DNA of 64,000 nucleotides from JBFGFX01 sp965232455 (lineage in GTDB: Bacteria; Pseudomonadota; Gammaproteobacteria; Steroidobacterales; Woeseiaceae): the NCBI GenBank assembly GCA_965232455.1, contig OZ246981.1, positions 310,001-374,000 on the forward strand, in the 5' to 3' direction. The notes under the pieces were generated by a model, which was not told the origin of the DNA, did not search any database, and worked only from the letters and a program-made list of their open reading frames with translations. Shown one piece after another: positions 17,810 through 25,878 of the stretch. Position 1 is the stretch's first letter. Every line of letters begins with the position of its first letter. The translations under genes and the position numbers were made by a program.

Positions 17810-20800
17810 ATGAGTAATCAGAAGGATCGAGTCGGCAGCAACGCTGCAAAGTCTGAGGCAGAGTTCTTCACTGTCGGCTCGCCCCTGCACGCGGTCCGTC
17901 CAGGCTACATCCGGAGATCCGCGGACGATTCGCTATTCGAGGCGGTGACCTCGGGATTGGATGCCTACATATTTGCGCCCGAACGAAGCGGAAAGACCAG
18001 TCTCATCGCGGCTACCTCGGCGCGTTTGCAGAACAACGGATACCTGGTGGCGAATTTGGACCTCGCCCAAATTGGTGAACGCGATGCGGGAACCGACTCC
18101 GGCCGATGGTATTACAGCATTGCCTATCGTTTGCTCAGACAGCTTCGGGTCAAAGTCGATCTGCAATCGTGGTGGCAGGACAAGTCGATTTTGAGCAACC
18201 GGCAGCGCTTGTTCGAGTTTTACATCGAAGTGTTGTTGGCCAATACCAAAAAGCCGCTTGCCGTTTTTATCGACGAATTGCAGTGCATTGAGGGCCTGCC
18301 GTTTGCGCAGCACCTTTTGGAAAGCATTCATGCGGTAAACAAGGCCCGCGTCACCGAGCCGGAATTCGAGCGCCTTGCGTTCGTGCTCTCTGGAGAGTGT
18401 GACGCAAACATTCTCGTGACCGATCCGGAATCGTCACCCTTTGCCGCGATGCAGTCGATTCGCCTCGGCGATTTCGAGAGAGCGGCCCTAAACGTCTTTG
18501 CCACGGAGCTGAATCTTTCATCCAGCGACGCGCAACGCGCTCTCGATCGGGTTTACTTCTGGACCGACGGGCAGCCGTATCTGACTCAGAAGCTCGCCAG
18601 GACAATCGCCCGTGAACGCATCTCCGGCGATATCGAAGGCAATGTCGACCGGATGGTTCAGCACCAGTTCGGAGCTCGCTCGTCCGTCACCAATGAACCG
18701 CACCTTTCGCACATACACCGGCGTATCGTCAGCGATCGAAAGAACTTCGAGCGAGTGCTGAACACCTACGGCCGAATCCGAAAGGGGATCGACGTGCCGT
18801 TCGAGCCGGAGTCGCGGCACCAGCGCATTCTGCTGGCGGTTGGTCTGGTGAAAACGAATACGGACGGCAATCTCGCCGTTGGCAACAGACTGTACGAGTC
18901 CGCGTTTACCGCTCGCTGGGCGAACGAAAACCTGCCCTTACACTGGCGCGGCCCGGCTATCGCCGCGGGTGTGCTCATACTCCTGACCGCTATTCCGTTT
19001 TGGTACACGCAGCTATTGCCCAAGCCGTACACGCGGATACTTACCTCGACGACGATCGATCTCGAATCGGTGGCCGCCGCGCATGCGAATCTGCGGTCTT
19101 TTCCCGGCCACGTGGAAACCGCCGACCGCCTGTTCGTCAATCTGCTGGAATCGCGGGCGCGATTGGCGACCGACGAGCTGGCGATCGCTCTGATTGCGGG
19201 TTACGCAAACGGCGTGGCGGCCAGGCCTCAACTTGGCGAACAGCTAACGGCCGAGTATTGGGATCGACGGACGGCCCGGTCGCTGCGGAACGAAAGTCGC
19301 GACGAGGCGTTGATCGCGTCGTTGGAATCGCTGGTGATGGCAACGCCGAATAGGCGCCGCCTGGCAGCTTCCCTGATCGGTGACGACTATCCCCTGTTGA
19401 TAGGCACGATCGCGGCGAGCGGCGCCGACCGTCTGGTATTCAATGCTGAAAATCAGTTGCTTACGGCGGCAAACGGTGCGCGAATGTCCCAATGGACCCT
19501 CGGTGACGACGCCCTGGTCAGCCGCTCGTCCTGGGCCGTCTCCTCGCTCGAGGTAACGCCGTTGTTGCGTAGAGTGGTCGTCGATCGCAGCGGTTCTGTT
19601 TCACGTATCGGCCTCACGGTGAATGTCAGCCACATGCGGCTCGACGATATCCGTATGCGTCTGATCGCTCCTTCCGGAAGAGCGGTCGAATTGGATTTCA
19701 GCGTGCCCACGTCGTCCGCCAACGACGACATTCGGTTCGGGCTCGACCAACTCAGTGAATTGGTCGGCGAAACGCTTTCCGGAACGTGGACCCTGAGTAT
19801 TCGTGACGAGGCAAACGGTTTTGCGGGTCATCTGGTGGGTTGGAGTCTGAATCTCAATTCACAGGTGGTCGTCGAAGATTTCGCGCGCGGACTCGACATT
19901 CCGGAGCCCGTGGAAAGGGAGTCGGACAATCTGTGGTTCAGCGATGACGGCCGCTACGTGATCGCGCGCGCGCAGCAAAGTGACAGCGCCCGCCTGTGGG
20001 ATTTGGCTTACGCACAGCCGGCGAGGACGGTTGCGGTGCCGGCCGGTGAGCGGGTTCTCGGCATCGGGCCGAACGCTGCGACGCTCGTGACGGTCTCTCA
20101 GAATACCGTGCATATCTGGGACACCCGGACGGGCCGCCGCACGTCCACGGTCGATATCGGTGCCGCGATGAGTATAGAGCTAATGGCGGATGGCGGGCAC
20201 GTGCTCGCACGCTGGCGTTCCGATACCGAAACGACCTTCGAGGTCTGGAGCCTCAACGATGGCGCCCGGGTGGCCGCGATTACCGTTGCCGGCGCGCCGG
20301 CGTTGGCCGCCGCCGACCGCGGTGGGACGCATCTCGCCGTTGCAGACTACGATCTTGCGGTCAGGGTCTGGGACTTTGCATCGGGAGAACTGGTCAATCA
20401 GTTCGATCTGACCGATCAACCCAGCTACCTGGAGCTTGCGCCAGGCGGCCGAGCGCTGGCCGTACTGTATGGCAGCGACGGTTTCGCGCTTTGGAGTACG
20501 GACCAGCCGACTCGTCCCCTGCTGAATCGACGCGGTGTGGATAGCTGGGGCTTTGCGTTTTCTCCGTCGGGTGAGAAATTCCTCGCGGGCAGCGGCCGCC
20601 AGGGTTTTCAGGTTTATCAGACGCAGAACGGCAGCGCATCCGGACCGCCGCTCGGATCGGGTTTTCTCTCGGGTGAGGAACAAATGCTCGCGTTCAGCGC
20701 CGACGAGCGTATCGTCGTCACCGGGGACACTGAGGGTCTGGCACGGGTCTGGCAAACGCCGAACGAGGTGTCGGCAATGGAACCCAACGACGCCGTAGAC

Positions 20801-21871
20801 CTCACCGCGGGCCGTTGGCTTTGGCGGGACGCGCAGAACGTGGCGGCGGTGTTGTCACCGGGCGGGCAAAGACTCGCCATCGGCGACAATGAGGGACATG
20901 TGCACGTTCTCAGCGTGCTGGCGCACCCGCAGCCGGATATTGAGGAGCTGAGTTTCCTGGGTCATTTTGCGCCTGTCACGAGGCTTGCGTTCAGCACGGA
21001 CGGATCGCTCGTCGCCAGCGCGGCAACCGACGGCTCCATTCGCGTTTGGGACGCCGTGAGCGGGCTGCCCCGCCGGTATCGCGCGACAACCCAGTCTGGT
21101 CCCGTCGACGAGCTCCGTTTTTCGTTTTCCGGCAGCTACCTTGCGGCGCTTCTCGGTCCGCGGGTGTGGGTGATAAACGTCGAAAGCGGTGCAGTGGTGG
21201 CTGATCACGAACTCGGCGAGCCGCATTCCGATTTGGCGTTCGGCGCGGATGAACAACTGTTTTTGGCGGGCGAAAGCGGCACGCTACGCAGTCTTGCGAT
21301 CGACCGCCTTGGGAACTGGAATTTGCGCGACGTCTGGCAAAGTCCTTATGCGCTGCGCAAGATTCAGATTTCGTCCGCCCGTCAGCTCATGATCCTCGTC
21401 GATTCGCGTAACGTCGTTCAGGTTTTCGACGTGGGCAAGGGGACAATAGGCACGGCCAGGCTCGATCTTCCGGACACGGTGAACGACATTCTGTTCAGTC
21501 GCAGCGAATCCCGGGTCGTATTGCGCACCTCGCGCTGGGTGCACAGTGCGGACATATCGCGCAGTGGTTTACACTGGCGTGCGGCGATTCGCTCGCCCCA
21601 GGCCATCACCGGATCGAGAATGGTATTCGATACTCGTCGTCCTGACACGGGCGGTGACGGCTCGGCAGGCCGTGCGACCGGTGGCGACAGCGTGCTTCTG
21701 TTGACGCGTGACGCCGGGTTCGCGGAAATTGCGGAACTCGATTTCACGCACACCAGCGGACCGGTGTTGTTCGGTTCGCGGGCGCCATTATTGGACGAAT
21801 GGCGCGCAAAGCTGGCCGTCGCGGATTCGGACGCTTCGGCCTTCAGCGACGATCGCCGCGAAGGGTTCTGA
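17810..21871 (+). CDS. AAA ATPase / transmembrane / P-domain / WD40 fusion protein
   Basis: The 1353-residue protein starts with an AAA-like NTPase of the AAA_35/STAND-related type. The Walker A-like loop is APERSGKTS (Lys62) and the Walker B-like segment is AVFIDEL (Asp155-Glu156). One transmembrane helix (about 381-400, AAGVLILLTAIPFWYTQLL) follows. About residues 585-690 match a proprotein-convertase P-domain (LTVNVSHMRLDDIRMRLIAPSGRAVEL ... GETLSGTWTLSIRDEANGFAGHLVGWSLNL). The rest is a series of WD40 blades (for example SDGSIRVWD-like SAATDGSIRVWDAVSG), enough for two propellers. ATPase-TM-WD40 proteins are known as signalling or sensing NTPases; a P-domain inside the propeller region is unusual. 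The start is uncertain (ATG 17754 is an alternative). The 3' end overlaps the convergent gene by 29 bp. Confidence 0.82.
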   Translation: MSNQKDRVGSNAAKSEAEFFTVGSPLHAVRPGYIRRSADDSLFEAVTSGLDAYIFAPERSGKTSLIAATSARLQNNGYLVANLDLAQIGERDAGTDSGRWYYSIAYRLLRQLRVKVDLQSWWQDKSILSNRQRLFEFYIEVLLANTKKPLAVFIDELQCIEGLPFAQHLLESIHAVNKARVTEPEFERLAFVLSGECDANILVTDPESSPFAAMQSIRLGDFERAALNVFATELNLSSSDAQRALDRVYFWTDGQPYLTQKLARTIARERISGDIEGNVDRMVQHQFGARSSVTNEPHLSHIHRRIVSDRKNFERVLNTYGRIRKGIDVPFEPESRHQRILLAVGLVKTNTDGNLAVGNRLYESAFTARWANENLPLHWRGPAIAAGVLILLTAIPFWYTQLLPKPYTRILTSTTIDLESVAAAHANLRSFPGHVETADRLFVNLLESRARLATDELAIALIAGYANGVAARPQLGEQLTAEYWDRRTARSLRNESRDEALIASLESLVMATPNRRRLAASLIGDDYPLLIGTIAASGADRLVFNAENQLLTAANGARMSQWTLGDDALVSRSSWAVSSLEVTPLLRRVVVDRSGSVSRIGLTVNVSHMRLDDIRMRLIAPSGRAVELDFSVPTSSANDDIRFGLDQLSELVGETLSGTWTLSIRDEANGFAGHLVGWSLNLNSQVVVEDFARGLDIPEPVERESDNLWFSDDGRYVIARAQQSDSARLWDLAYAQPARTVAVPAGERVLGIGPNAATLVTVSQNTVHIWDTRTGRRTSTVDIGAAMSIELMADGGHVLARWRSDTETTFEVWSLNDGARVAAITVAGAPALAAADRGGTHLAVADYDLAVRVWDFASGELVNQFDLTDQPSYLELAPGGRALAVLYGSDGFALWSTDQPTRPLLNRRGVDSWGFAFSPSGEKFLAGSGRQGFQVYQTQNGSASGPPLGSGFLSGEEQMLAFSADERIVVTGDTEGLARVWQTPNEVSAMEPNDAVDLTAGRWLWRDAQNVAAVLSPGGQRLAIGDNEGHVHVLSVLAHPQPDIEELSFLGHFAPVTRLAFSTDGSLVASAATDGSIRVWDAVSGLPRRYRATTQSGPVDELRFSFSGSYLAALLGPRVWVINVESGAVVADHELGEPHSDLAFGADEQLFLAGESGTLRSLAIDRLGNWNLRDVWQSPYALRKIQISSARQLMILVDSRNVVQVFDVGKGTIGTARLDLPDTVNDILFSRSESRVVLRTSRWVHSADISRSGLHWRAAIRSPQAITGSRMVFDTRRPDTGGDGSAGRATGGDSVLLLTRDAGFAEIAELDFTHTSGPVLFGSRAPLLDEWRAKLAVADSDASAFSDDRREGF

Positions 21872-23723
21872 CGAGAATTTCGAGCTTCGGCGCACTCGCG
21901 TCTTTCGCCGCCACGGCCTCTCCGATGCGGACGTCTACCCGCGCGAAAAGCCTGCCGGGTATTTTTCGTATTCCACCGCCCGCCTGACGGCTGAACCAAC
22001 TGCCCCATAATCCCGATAGCGCGAGCGGCACGACCGGAACCGGTCTGCGGGAAACAATCTTTTCGACACCAGGGCGAAAGCGCTGAACCTCGCCATCCAG
22101 GGTGATTCCGCCCTCCGGAAATATGCATACGATGTCACCCGCTTCCAGCGCCTCATCGATGCGCTCGAAGCTTTCGTTCAACAAGGCCTCGTCCTCTCTC
22201 GCCGACGCGATCGGGATTGCCCTGGCCGTTTGGAAGATGAATCGCAGCAGCGGGATTTGGAAAATCTTGTAATACATGACGAAACGCGCCGGGCGGCGCA
22301 CCGAGCCTCCGATAAGCAGTGCGTCAACGAAGCTCACATGATTGCAGACGAGAACTGCGGGGCCGCTTTCCGGGATGTTCTCTTGTCCGGTCACGCGAAT
22401 ACGATAGAGAAGGCTCATCAGAATCCATGCGAGGAATCGCATGAGAAACTCCGGCAACAAAGAGTATATGTAAATTGCCACGCCGACGTTTAGCGCGGCG
22501 AGTATCAGGTAGAGCTGCGGGATGGACATCCCCGAACTGAGGACGCCGATAGCCAGCAGCGAGGCAAGCACCATAAAAAATGCGTTGATGACGTTGTTCG
22601 CCGCGATGATCCTGGACAGCTGCCTGCGATTCGCCCTCTCCTGGATCAGGGCGTACAGCGGCACGCTGTAGAAGCCGCCGAATGCGCCGAGCAGAGCGAG
22701 ATCGGCAAGAATGCGCCAGCTTCCCGGGCGCGCCAGAAACTCCCCAACGGTGCTTACCGCGACAGGGTTGCTTGCGGGCTGAGCAAAATACAGATCGATT
22801 GCAAAAACGCTCAATCCGATGGAGCCCAGCGGAACCAGGCCTAACTCGATTCGACGTCCGGACATCCGCTCGCACAGCAATGAGCCGATTCCGACACCAA
22901 CGGCGAAGGCGATCAACAGGGTCGTCGTGATTTCTTCGGTGCCGTTTAGAACGACGAGCGTATACGCCGGCACCTGCAAGGTCAGCGCGGAGCCGTAGAA
23001 CCAGAACCAGGATATGCCGAGGATCGCCAGAAACACGCTTTTTCGCTGACGCGCAAAGCCGATGATTCGGCGGGTTTCCGTCAGCGGGTTCCAGCTGACG
23101 TCGAGGTTCGGGTCCACCGCTTTGGTGACGGGTACCTGGCGGCTCGTGAGGTAACCGATTACGGCGATAGTGATTAAACAGCCCGCAAGTAGGAACTGGC
23201 TGGATTCGTCGGCCGCCGCGATTCCGCCTACGAGGAGGCCAAGGATGATTGCCATGTAGGTGCCGGATTCGACTAACGCGTTGCCGCCGACCAATTCACT
23301 GGTCTCCAGCTGCTGGGGCAGATAGGCGTACTTGACGGGGCCGAACAGGGTCGACTGGCAGCCCATCAAAAACAGCACGAGCAGCAGCAAGGAATACTGC
23401 GCCGTCACGAACGCAAATCCGGCCACGAGCATCAGTCCGACTTCTATCAGTTTCACCACCCTTATCAAACGGGATTTCTCGAACTTGTCCGCCAACTGGC
23501 CCGCGGTCGCGGAAAAGAGGAAAAACGGCAGGATGAACAACGCGCCGGCGGTATTCGCGAGCTGGCTCGCATCCATTCCGGCCACCCGGGCGCCCTGGAA
23601 GGTCAGCAGGATGACCAGTCCGTTTCGAAAGACGTTGTCGTTGAAAGCCCCAAGGAACTGCGTGACGAAAAAGGGCGCGAAACGACGTTCGCCGAGCAGC
23701 GAGAATTGGTTGGAGTGCGACAC
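21843..23723 (-). CDS. MFS transporter fused to 1-acylglycerol-phosphate acyltransferase
   Basis: The predicted 626-residue protein begins near a GTG at 23723 (VSHSNQFSLLGERRFAPFFVTQFLGAFNDN). The first 420 residues or so form a 12-helix MFS domain of the LplT lysophospholipid-transporter type. The C-terminal 200 residues are a PlsC-type acyltransferase with the H(x4)D motif NHVSFVD and the FPEGGIT motif. It probably flips lysophospholipid across the inner membrane and re-acylates it. Related fusions often add an acyl-ACP synthetase; here that domain is absent. The frame extends to 23780, but a TATAGT box at 23759-23754 (minus strand) favours the shorter start. Confidence 0.88.
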   Translation of the reverse strand: MSHSNQFSLLGERRFAPFFVTQFLGAFNDNVFRNGLVILLTFQGARVAGMDASQLANTAGALFILPFFLFSATAGQLADKFEKSRLIRVVKLIEVGLMLVAGFAFVTAQYSLLLLVLFLMGCQSTLFGPVKYAYLPQQLETSELVGGNALVESGTYMAIILGLLVGGIAAADESSQFLLAGCLITIAVIGYLTSRQVPVTKAVDPNLDVSWNPLTETRRIIGFARQRKSVFLAILGISWFWFYGSALTLQVPAYTLVVLNGTEEITTTLLIAFAVGVGIGSLLCERMSGRRIELGLVPLGSIGLSVFAIDLYFAQPASNPVAVSTVGEFLARPGSWRILADLALLGAFGGFYSVPLYALIQERANRRQLSRIIAANNVINAFFMVLASLLAIGVLSSGMSIPQLYLILAALNVGVAIYIYSLLPEFLMRFLAWILMSLLYRIRVTGQENIPESGPAVLVCNHVSFVDALLIGGSVRRPARFVMYYKIFQIPLLRFIFQTARAIPIASAREDEALLNESFERIDEALEAGDIVCIFPEGGITLDGEVQRFRPGVEKIVSRRPVPVVPLALSGLWGSWFSRQAGGGIRKIPGRLFARVDVRIGEAVAAKDASAPKLEILVRTLRGDRR

Positions 23724-24205
23724 CAAACATGTTCCGTCAACCAGGGCCGCGCCACTATAACAACAACGCCTCTCAGACACTCTTCAGCCGGGGTCTGCGG
23801 GAGTTCCCGCGCTTGCGGGCGCCGATTCCGGACGATGACGGGCCTGGGGTTTACGGTCCCGGCGACAAGGTAGTGAAGCTGTACCCGGCCCACGAGGCCT
23901 TGCCGCACGGCCTGGTCCGGACCATCGCGGAACCCGTTCTGCGCCGTCGCCGTCGCGGGGCCCCGGAGTGCCCGGGGGAAAATCTAATTTATTGATTTAT
24001 AAGCATTAATTCAGGCGATTCTCGTTCAACCGACGTTGTTCGGAGCGCTTGGTCGCGCTTCCCGCGATCCATGCCCGAGTCACGATAGCGTTGATAACCC
24101 GGAACTGCGAACTGGCGCATATCGTGCATTATGTCGGCTGGTATTATCCGCGAAATGGCGACTTCTGGTTGAGGCGCCGGCGCACATTGAGGGTAGCGAT
24201 TCTTG
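23724..24205. other. 480-bp region with weak coding signals
   Basis: It holds the likely promoter of the MFS-acyltransferase gene (minus strand, TATAGT at 23759-23754), the doubtful ORF 23729-23995, and from 24000 on an AT-richer stretch that should carry the promoter of the EexN-like gene. I see no RNA gene. Confidence 0.4.
23729..23995 (+). CDS. Doubtful 88-aa ORF
   Basis: An ATG-started frame of 88 codons whose third positions are mostly G or C, as in real genes here. The product is rich in Pro, Gly and Arg (ending VLRRRRRGAPECPGENLIY) and resembles no family I know. It has no clear ribosome-binding site and overlaps the presumed promoter of the divergent MFS gene. It may be spurious or a gene remnant. 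Confidence 0.25.
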   Translation: MFRQPGPRHYNNNASQTLFSRGLREFPRLRAPIPDDDGPGVYGPGDKVVKLYPAHEALPHGLVRTIAEPVLRRRRRGAPECPGENLIY

Positions 24206-24793
24206 ATGACAAAGGCACAATTGGCAGCGATGTTCTGCGCCGTCGGCGCGCTATTTGCGTGTGCCGAGGAACCGCCGCCGCCAACGGTTGACGAGTTCCT
24301 GAGCAACGGCGTGTTGCTCGACGCGACCATGGTGCGTTGCGGGGCCAATCGTGCGTCAACCAAATATGAAGCGGAGTGCGTGAATGCGCGCGAGGCTATT
24401 AACCGAATCGCGAAGGCGGAAGAAGACGCGCGCAGAGCCGAGCACGAGGCGCAGTCGCAGCGCAAGCGCCGTGCGTTACGCAGAACGCAAGAAGCGGCCG
24501 CCGAAGCTCGCAGGCGCGCGGCGGAAGCTGTTCGACAGCGGGAAGAAGCCGCCTATTTGGCTCAATTCGGCGAAGATCCCGGCGGCGAACCCGAATCCGT
24601 CGCGGGCCAAACGCAGGATGCTCACCCCGCCACGACTCCCGGAGGTCCGGCTGATGTCCCGTCGGCCGAGCCGCTAACCCCGCCGCTACCGCAGCCTGCG
24701 GGAAACCAGACGGTAGAAGCGCCGGTCGAAAGCGGCACCGATCTGCAGTCCGTCCGTGACGAACTGAAGCGACGTCAGGACGGCGGCCAGTAA
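24206..24793 (+). CDS. EexN-family lipoprotein
   Basis: The 195-residue protein has a lipobox-type signal (AVGALFAC, lipid Cys near residue 19) and then PPPTVDEFLSNGVLLDATMVRCGANR...ECVNAREAINRI, the EexN signature block. A long charged alpha-helical stretch rich in Arg, Glu and Ala follows (about residues 70-115), and then a Pro-rich tail. EexN was named for entry exclusion in conjugative plasmids, but orphan chromosomal copies are common in marine gammaproteobacteria and their role is unknown. An in-frame TTG directly before the ATG is better placed relative to GAGGG and may be the true start. Confidence 0.75.
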   Translation: MTKAQLAAMFCAVGALFACAEEPPPPTVDEFLSNGVLLDATMVRCGANRASTKYEAECVNAREAINRIAKAEEDARRAEHEAQSQRKRRALRRTQEAAAEARRRAAEAVRQREEAAYLAQFGEDPGGEPESVAGQTQDAHPATTPGGPADVPSAEPLTPPLPQPAGNQTVEAPVESGTDLQSVRDELKRRQDGGQ

Positions 24794-24814
24794 GCCATTA
24801 GCGGATATCGGTTG

Positions 24815-24833
24815 CGGCTGCAGCCCGCAGCCG
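24815..24833. terminator. Hairpin between convergent genes
   Basis: CGGCTGC (24815-24821) and GCAGCCG (24827-24833) pair around a 5-nt loop in the 102-bp gap between the convergent EexN-like and SYLF genes. No T-run follows, so the termination role is tentative. Confidence 0.4.
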
Positions 24834-24895
24834 GCGCCCAAAGGGAACCGTCGCATGCTCCCCGCGAGCGTATTCGATATTCGATGCGCGCCAAA

Positions 24896-25741
24896 TCAGT
24901 ACTCGCGGGCAACTTCCGTGTCGTCGAACTCACCCTCGTCGGGATCGCCAATTCCGAACGTGCGTACTTTGGGTTTTGGTTCGGCGCCGGCGCTCGTCGG
25001 GTTGAACCCGGAATCCATGGCCGGTTGCTTGGGCAAGCGCTGCGTCTGAGCGGTTAAAATCTGAACAAAGGTGTTTGCAACCGCGGGCGCGGCGTTTCCC
25101 GCGCTCGCAAATATCTGTTCGGGCGTTATGCTCGACGAGCCGTAGAACGCAGCATTGCTCTTGCGGTCCATCGTCAGACCGGCACCCTCGAGCGCCACAC
25201 CGGCAAACAGTCCGCGGCTCCTGGAGTAGGAGAAGACCTCGGCTTCGAGTTTCAGGTCTGTCGCCAGTCCGGCGTGTCTTCCGACCGGACCGGCGGCAAC
25301 GGACGCGTCTGCACCCAGCGTCAATTTGCCGTTGGTGATTCCATCGACGCCCTTTCGGGTCTTGAACACCAAGATGATGTCCGTCGATTGAGCGCCGGCC
25401 TGCCACCCGATGCTGCCGCCGGTTAGACTGACAAATGCGGGGTTGCTCCATGAATTGTCCGGCTGGCGGACGACGAGAATGCCCTTGCCGTGGCGGGCGC
25501 CGACGACAAATCCCGCCTTGATGAGGTTCGGGATGACCACGATGCCGTATGCCCTGCTGAGCAGAGACGGCGGGATGGATTGCTCGGGGATTCTCAGGAG
25601 TTGATCGACGACGTCCGTTGCATCGGCGACGCGTTCTTCCTCTTTGGTTGCGGCAGATACGGGTGCGGCGATCAAAGTGGCCCAGATTGTCGCCAAGGCT
25701 ATCGTCGAGGCTTTGGTCCAGAAATTCGAGTGTATGCGCAT
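24896..25741 (-). CDS. SYLF-domain (Ysc84-type) lipid-binding protein
   Basis: The 281-residue protein starts MRIHSNFWTKASTIALATIWATLIAAPVSAA, a clear signal peptide. The body is a SYLF/Ysc84 domain: IPPSLLSRAYGIVVIPNLIKAGFVVGARHGKGILVVR ... FVSLTGGSIGWQAGAQSTDIILVF ... GAGLTMD. The fold binds phosphoinositides in yeast; bacterial secreted versions are of unknown function. A C-terminal tail of about 50 residues is Pro- and acid-rich. It is downstream of lemA and the M48 protease on the same strand with a 137-bp gap. Confidence 0.9.
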   Translation of the reverse strand: MRIHSNFWTKASTIALATIWATLIAAPVSAATKEEERVADATDVVDQLLRIPEQSIPPSLLSRAYGIVVIPNLIKAGFVVGARHGKGILVVRQPDNSWSNPAFVSLTGGSIGWQAGAQSTDIILVFKTRKGVDGITNGKLTLGADASVAAGPVGRHAGLATDLKLEAEVFSYSRSRGLFAGVALEGAGLTMDRKSNAAFYGSSSITPEQIFASAGNAAPAVANTFVQILTAQTQRLPKQPAMDSGFNPTSAGAEPKPKVRTFGIGDPDEGEFDDTEVAREY

Positions 25742-25878
25742 GATCGTATTCCGAGTTGCGTGAATGACCGTGAATTCGGTTGAAGCGCTGCCCAAGCGCG
25801 GGGTTCGTTACCCTTATTGAGTCCGGTGGGGTAGCAAAGTTCGCCCATGATACGTGAATTCCGGGCAGTGCTCACGGA

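Noticed and set aside
17810..23723. Anti-phage defence island
   Set aside because: The ATPase-WD40 protein resembles STAND-type architecture, but it has no effector domain and no defence genes or mobile elements are next to it.
24206..24793. Conjugative element
   Set aside because: EexN alone is not evidence; no relaxase, mating-pair or integrase gene occurs in the window.
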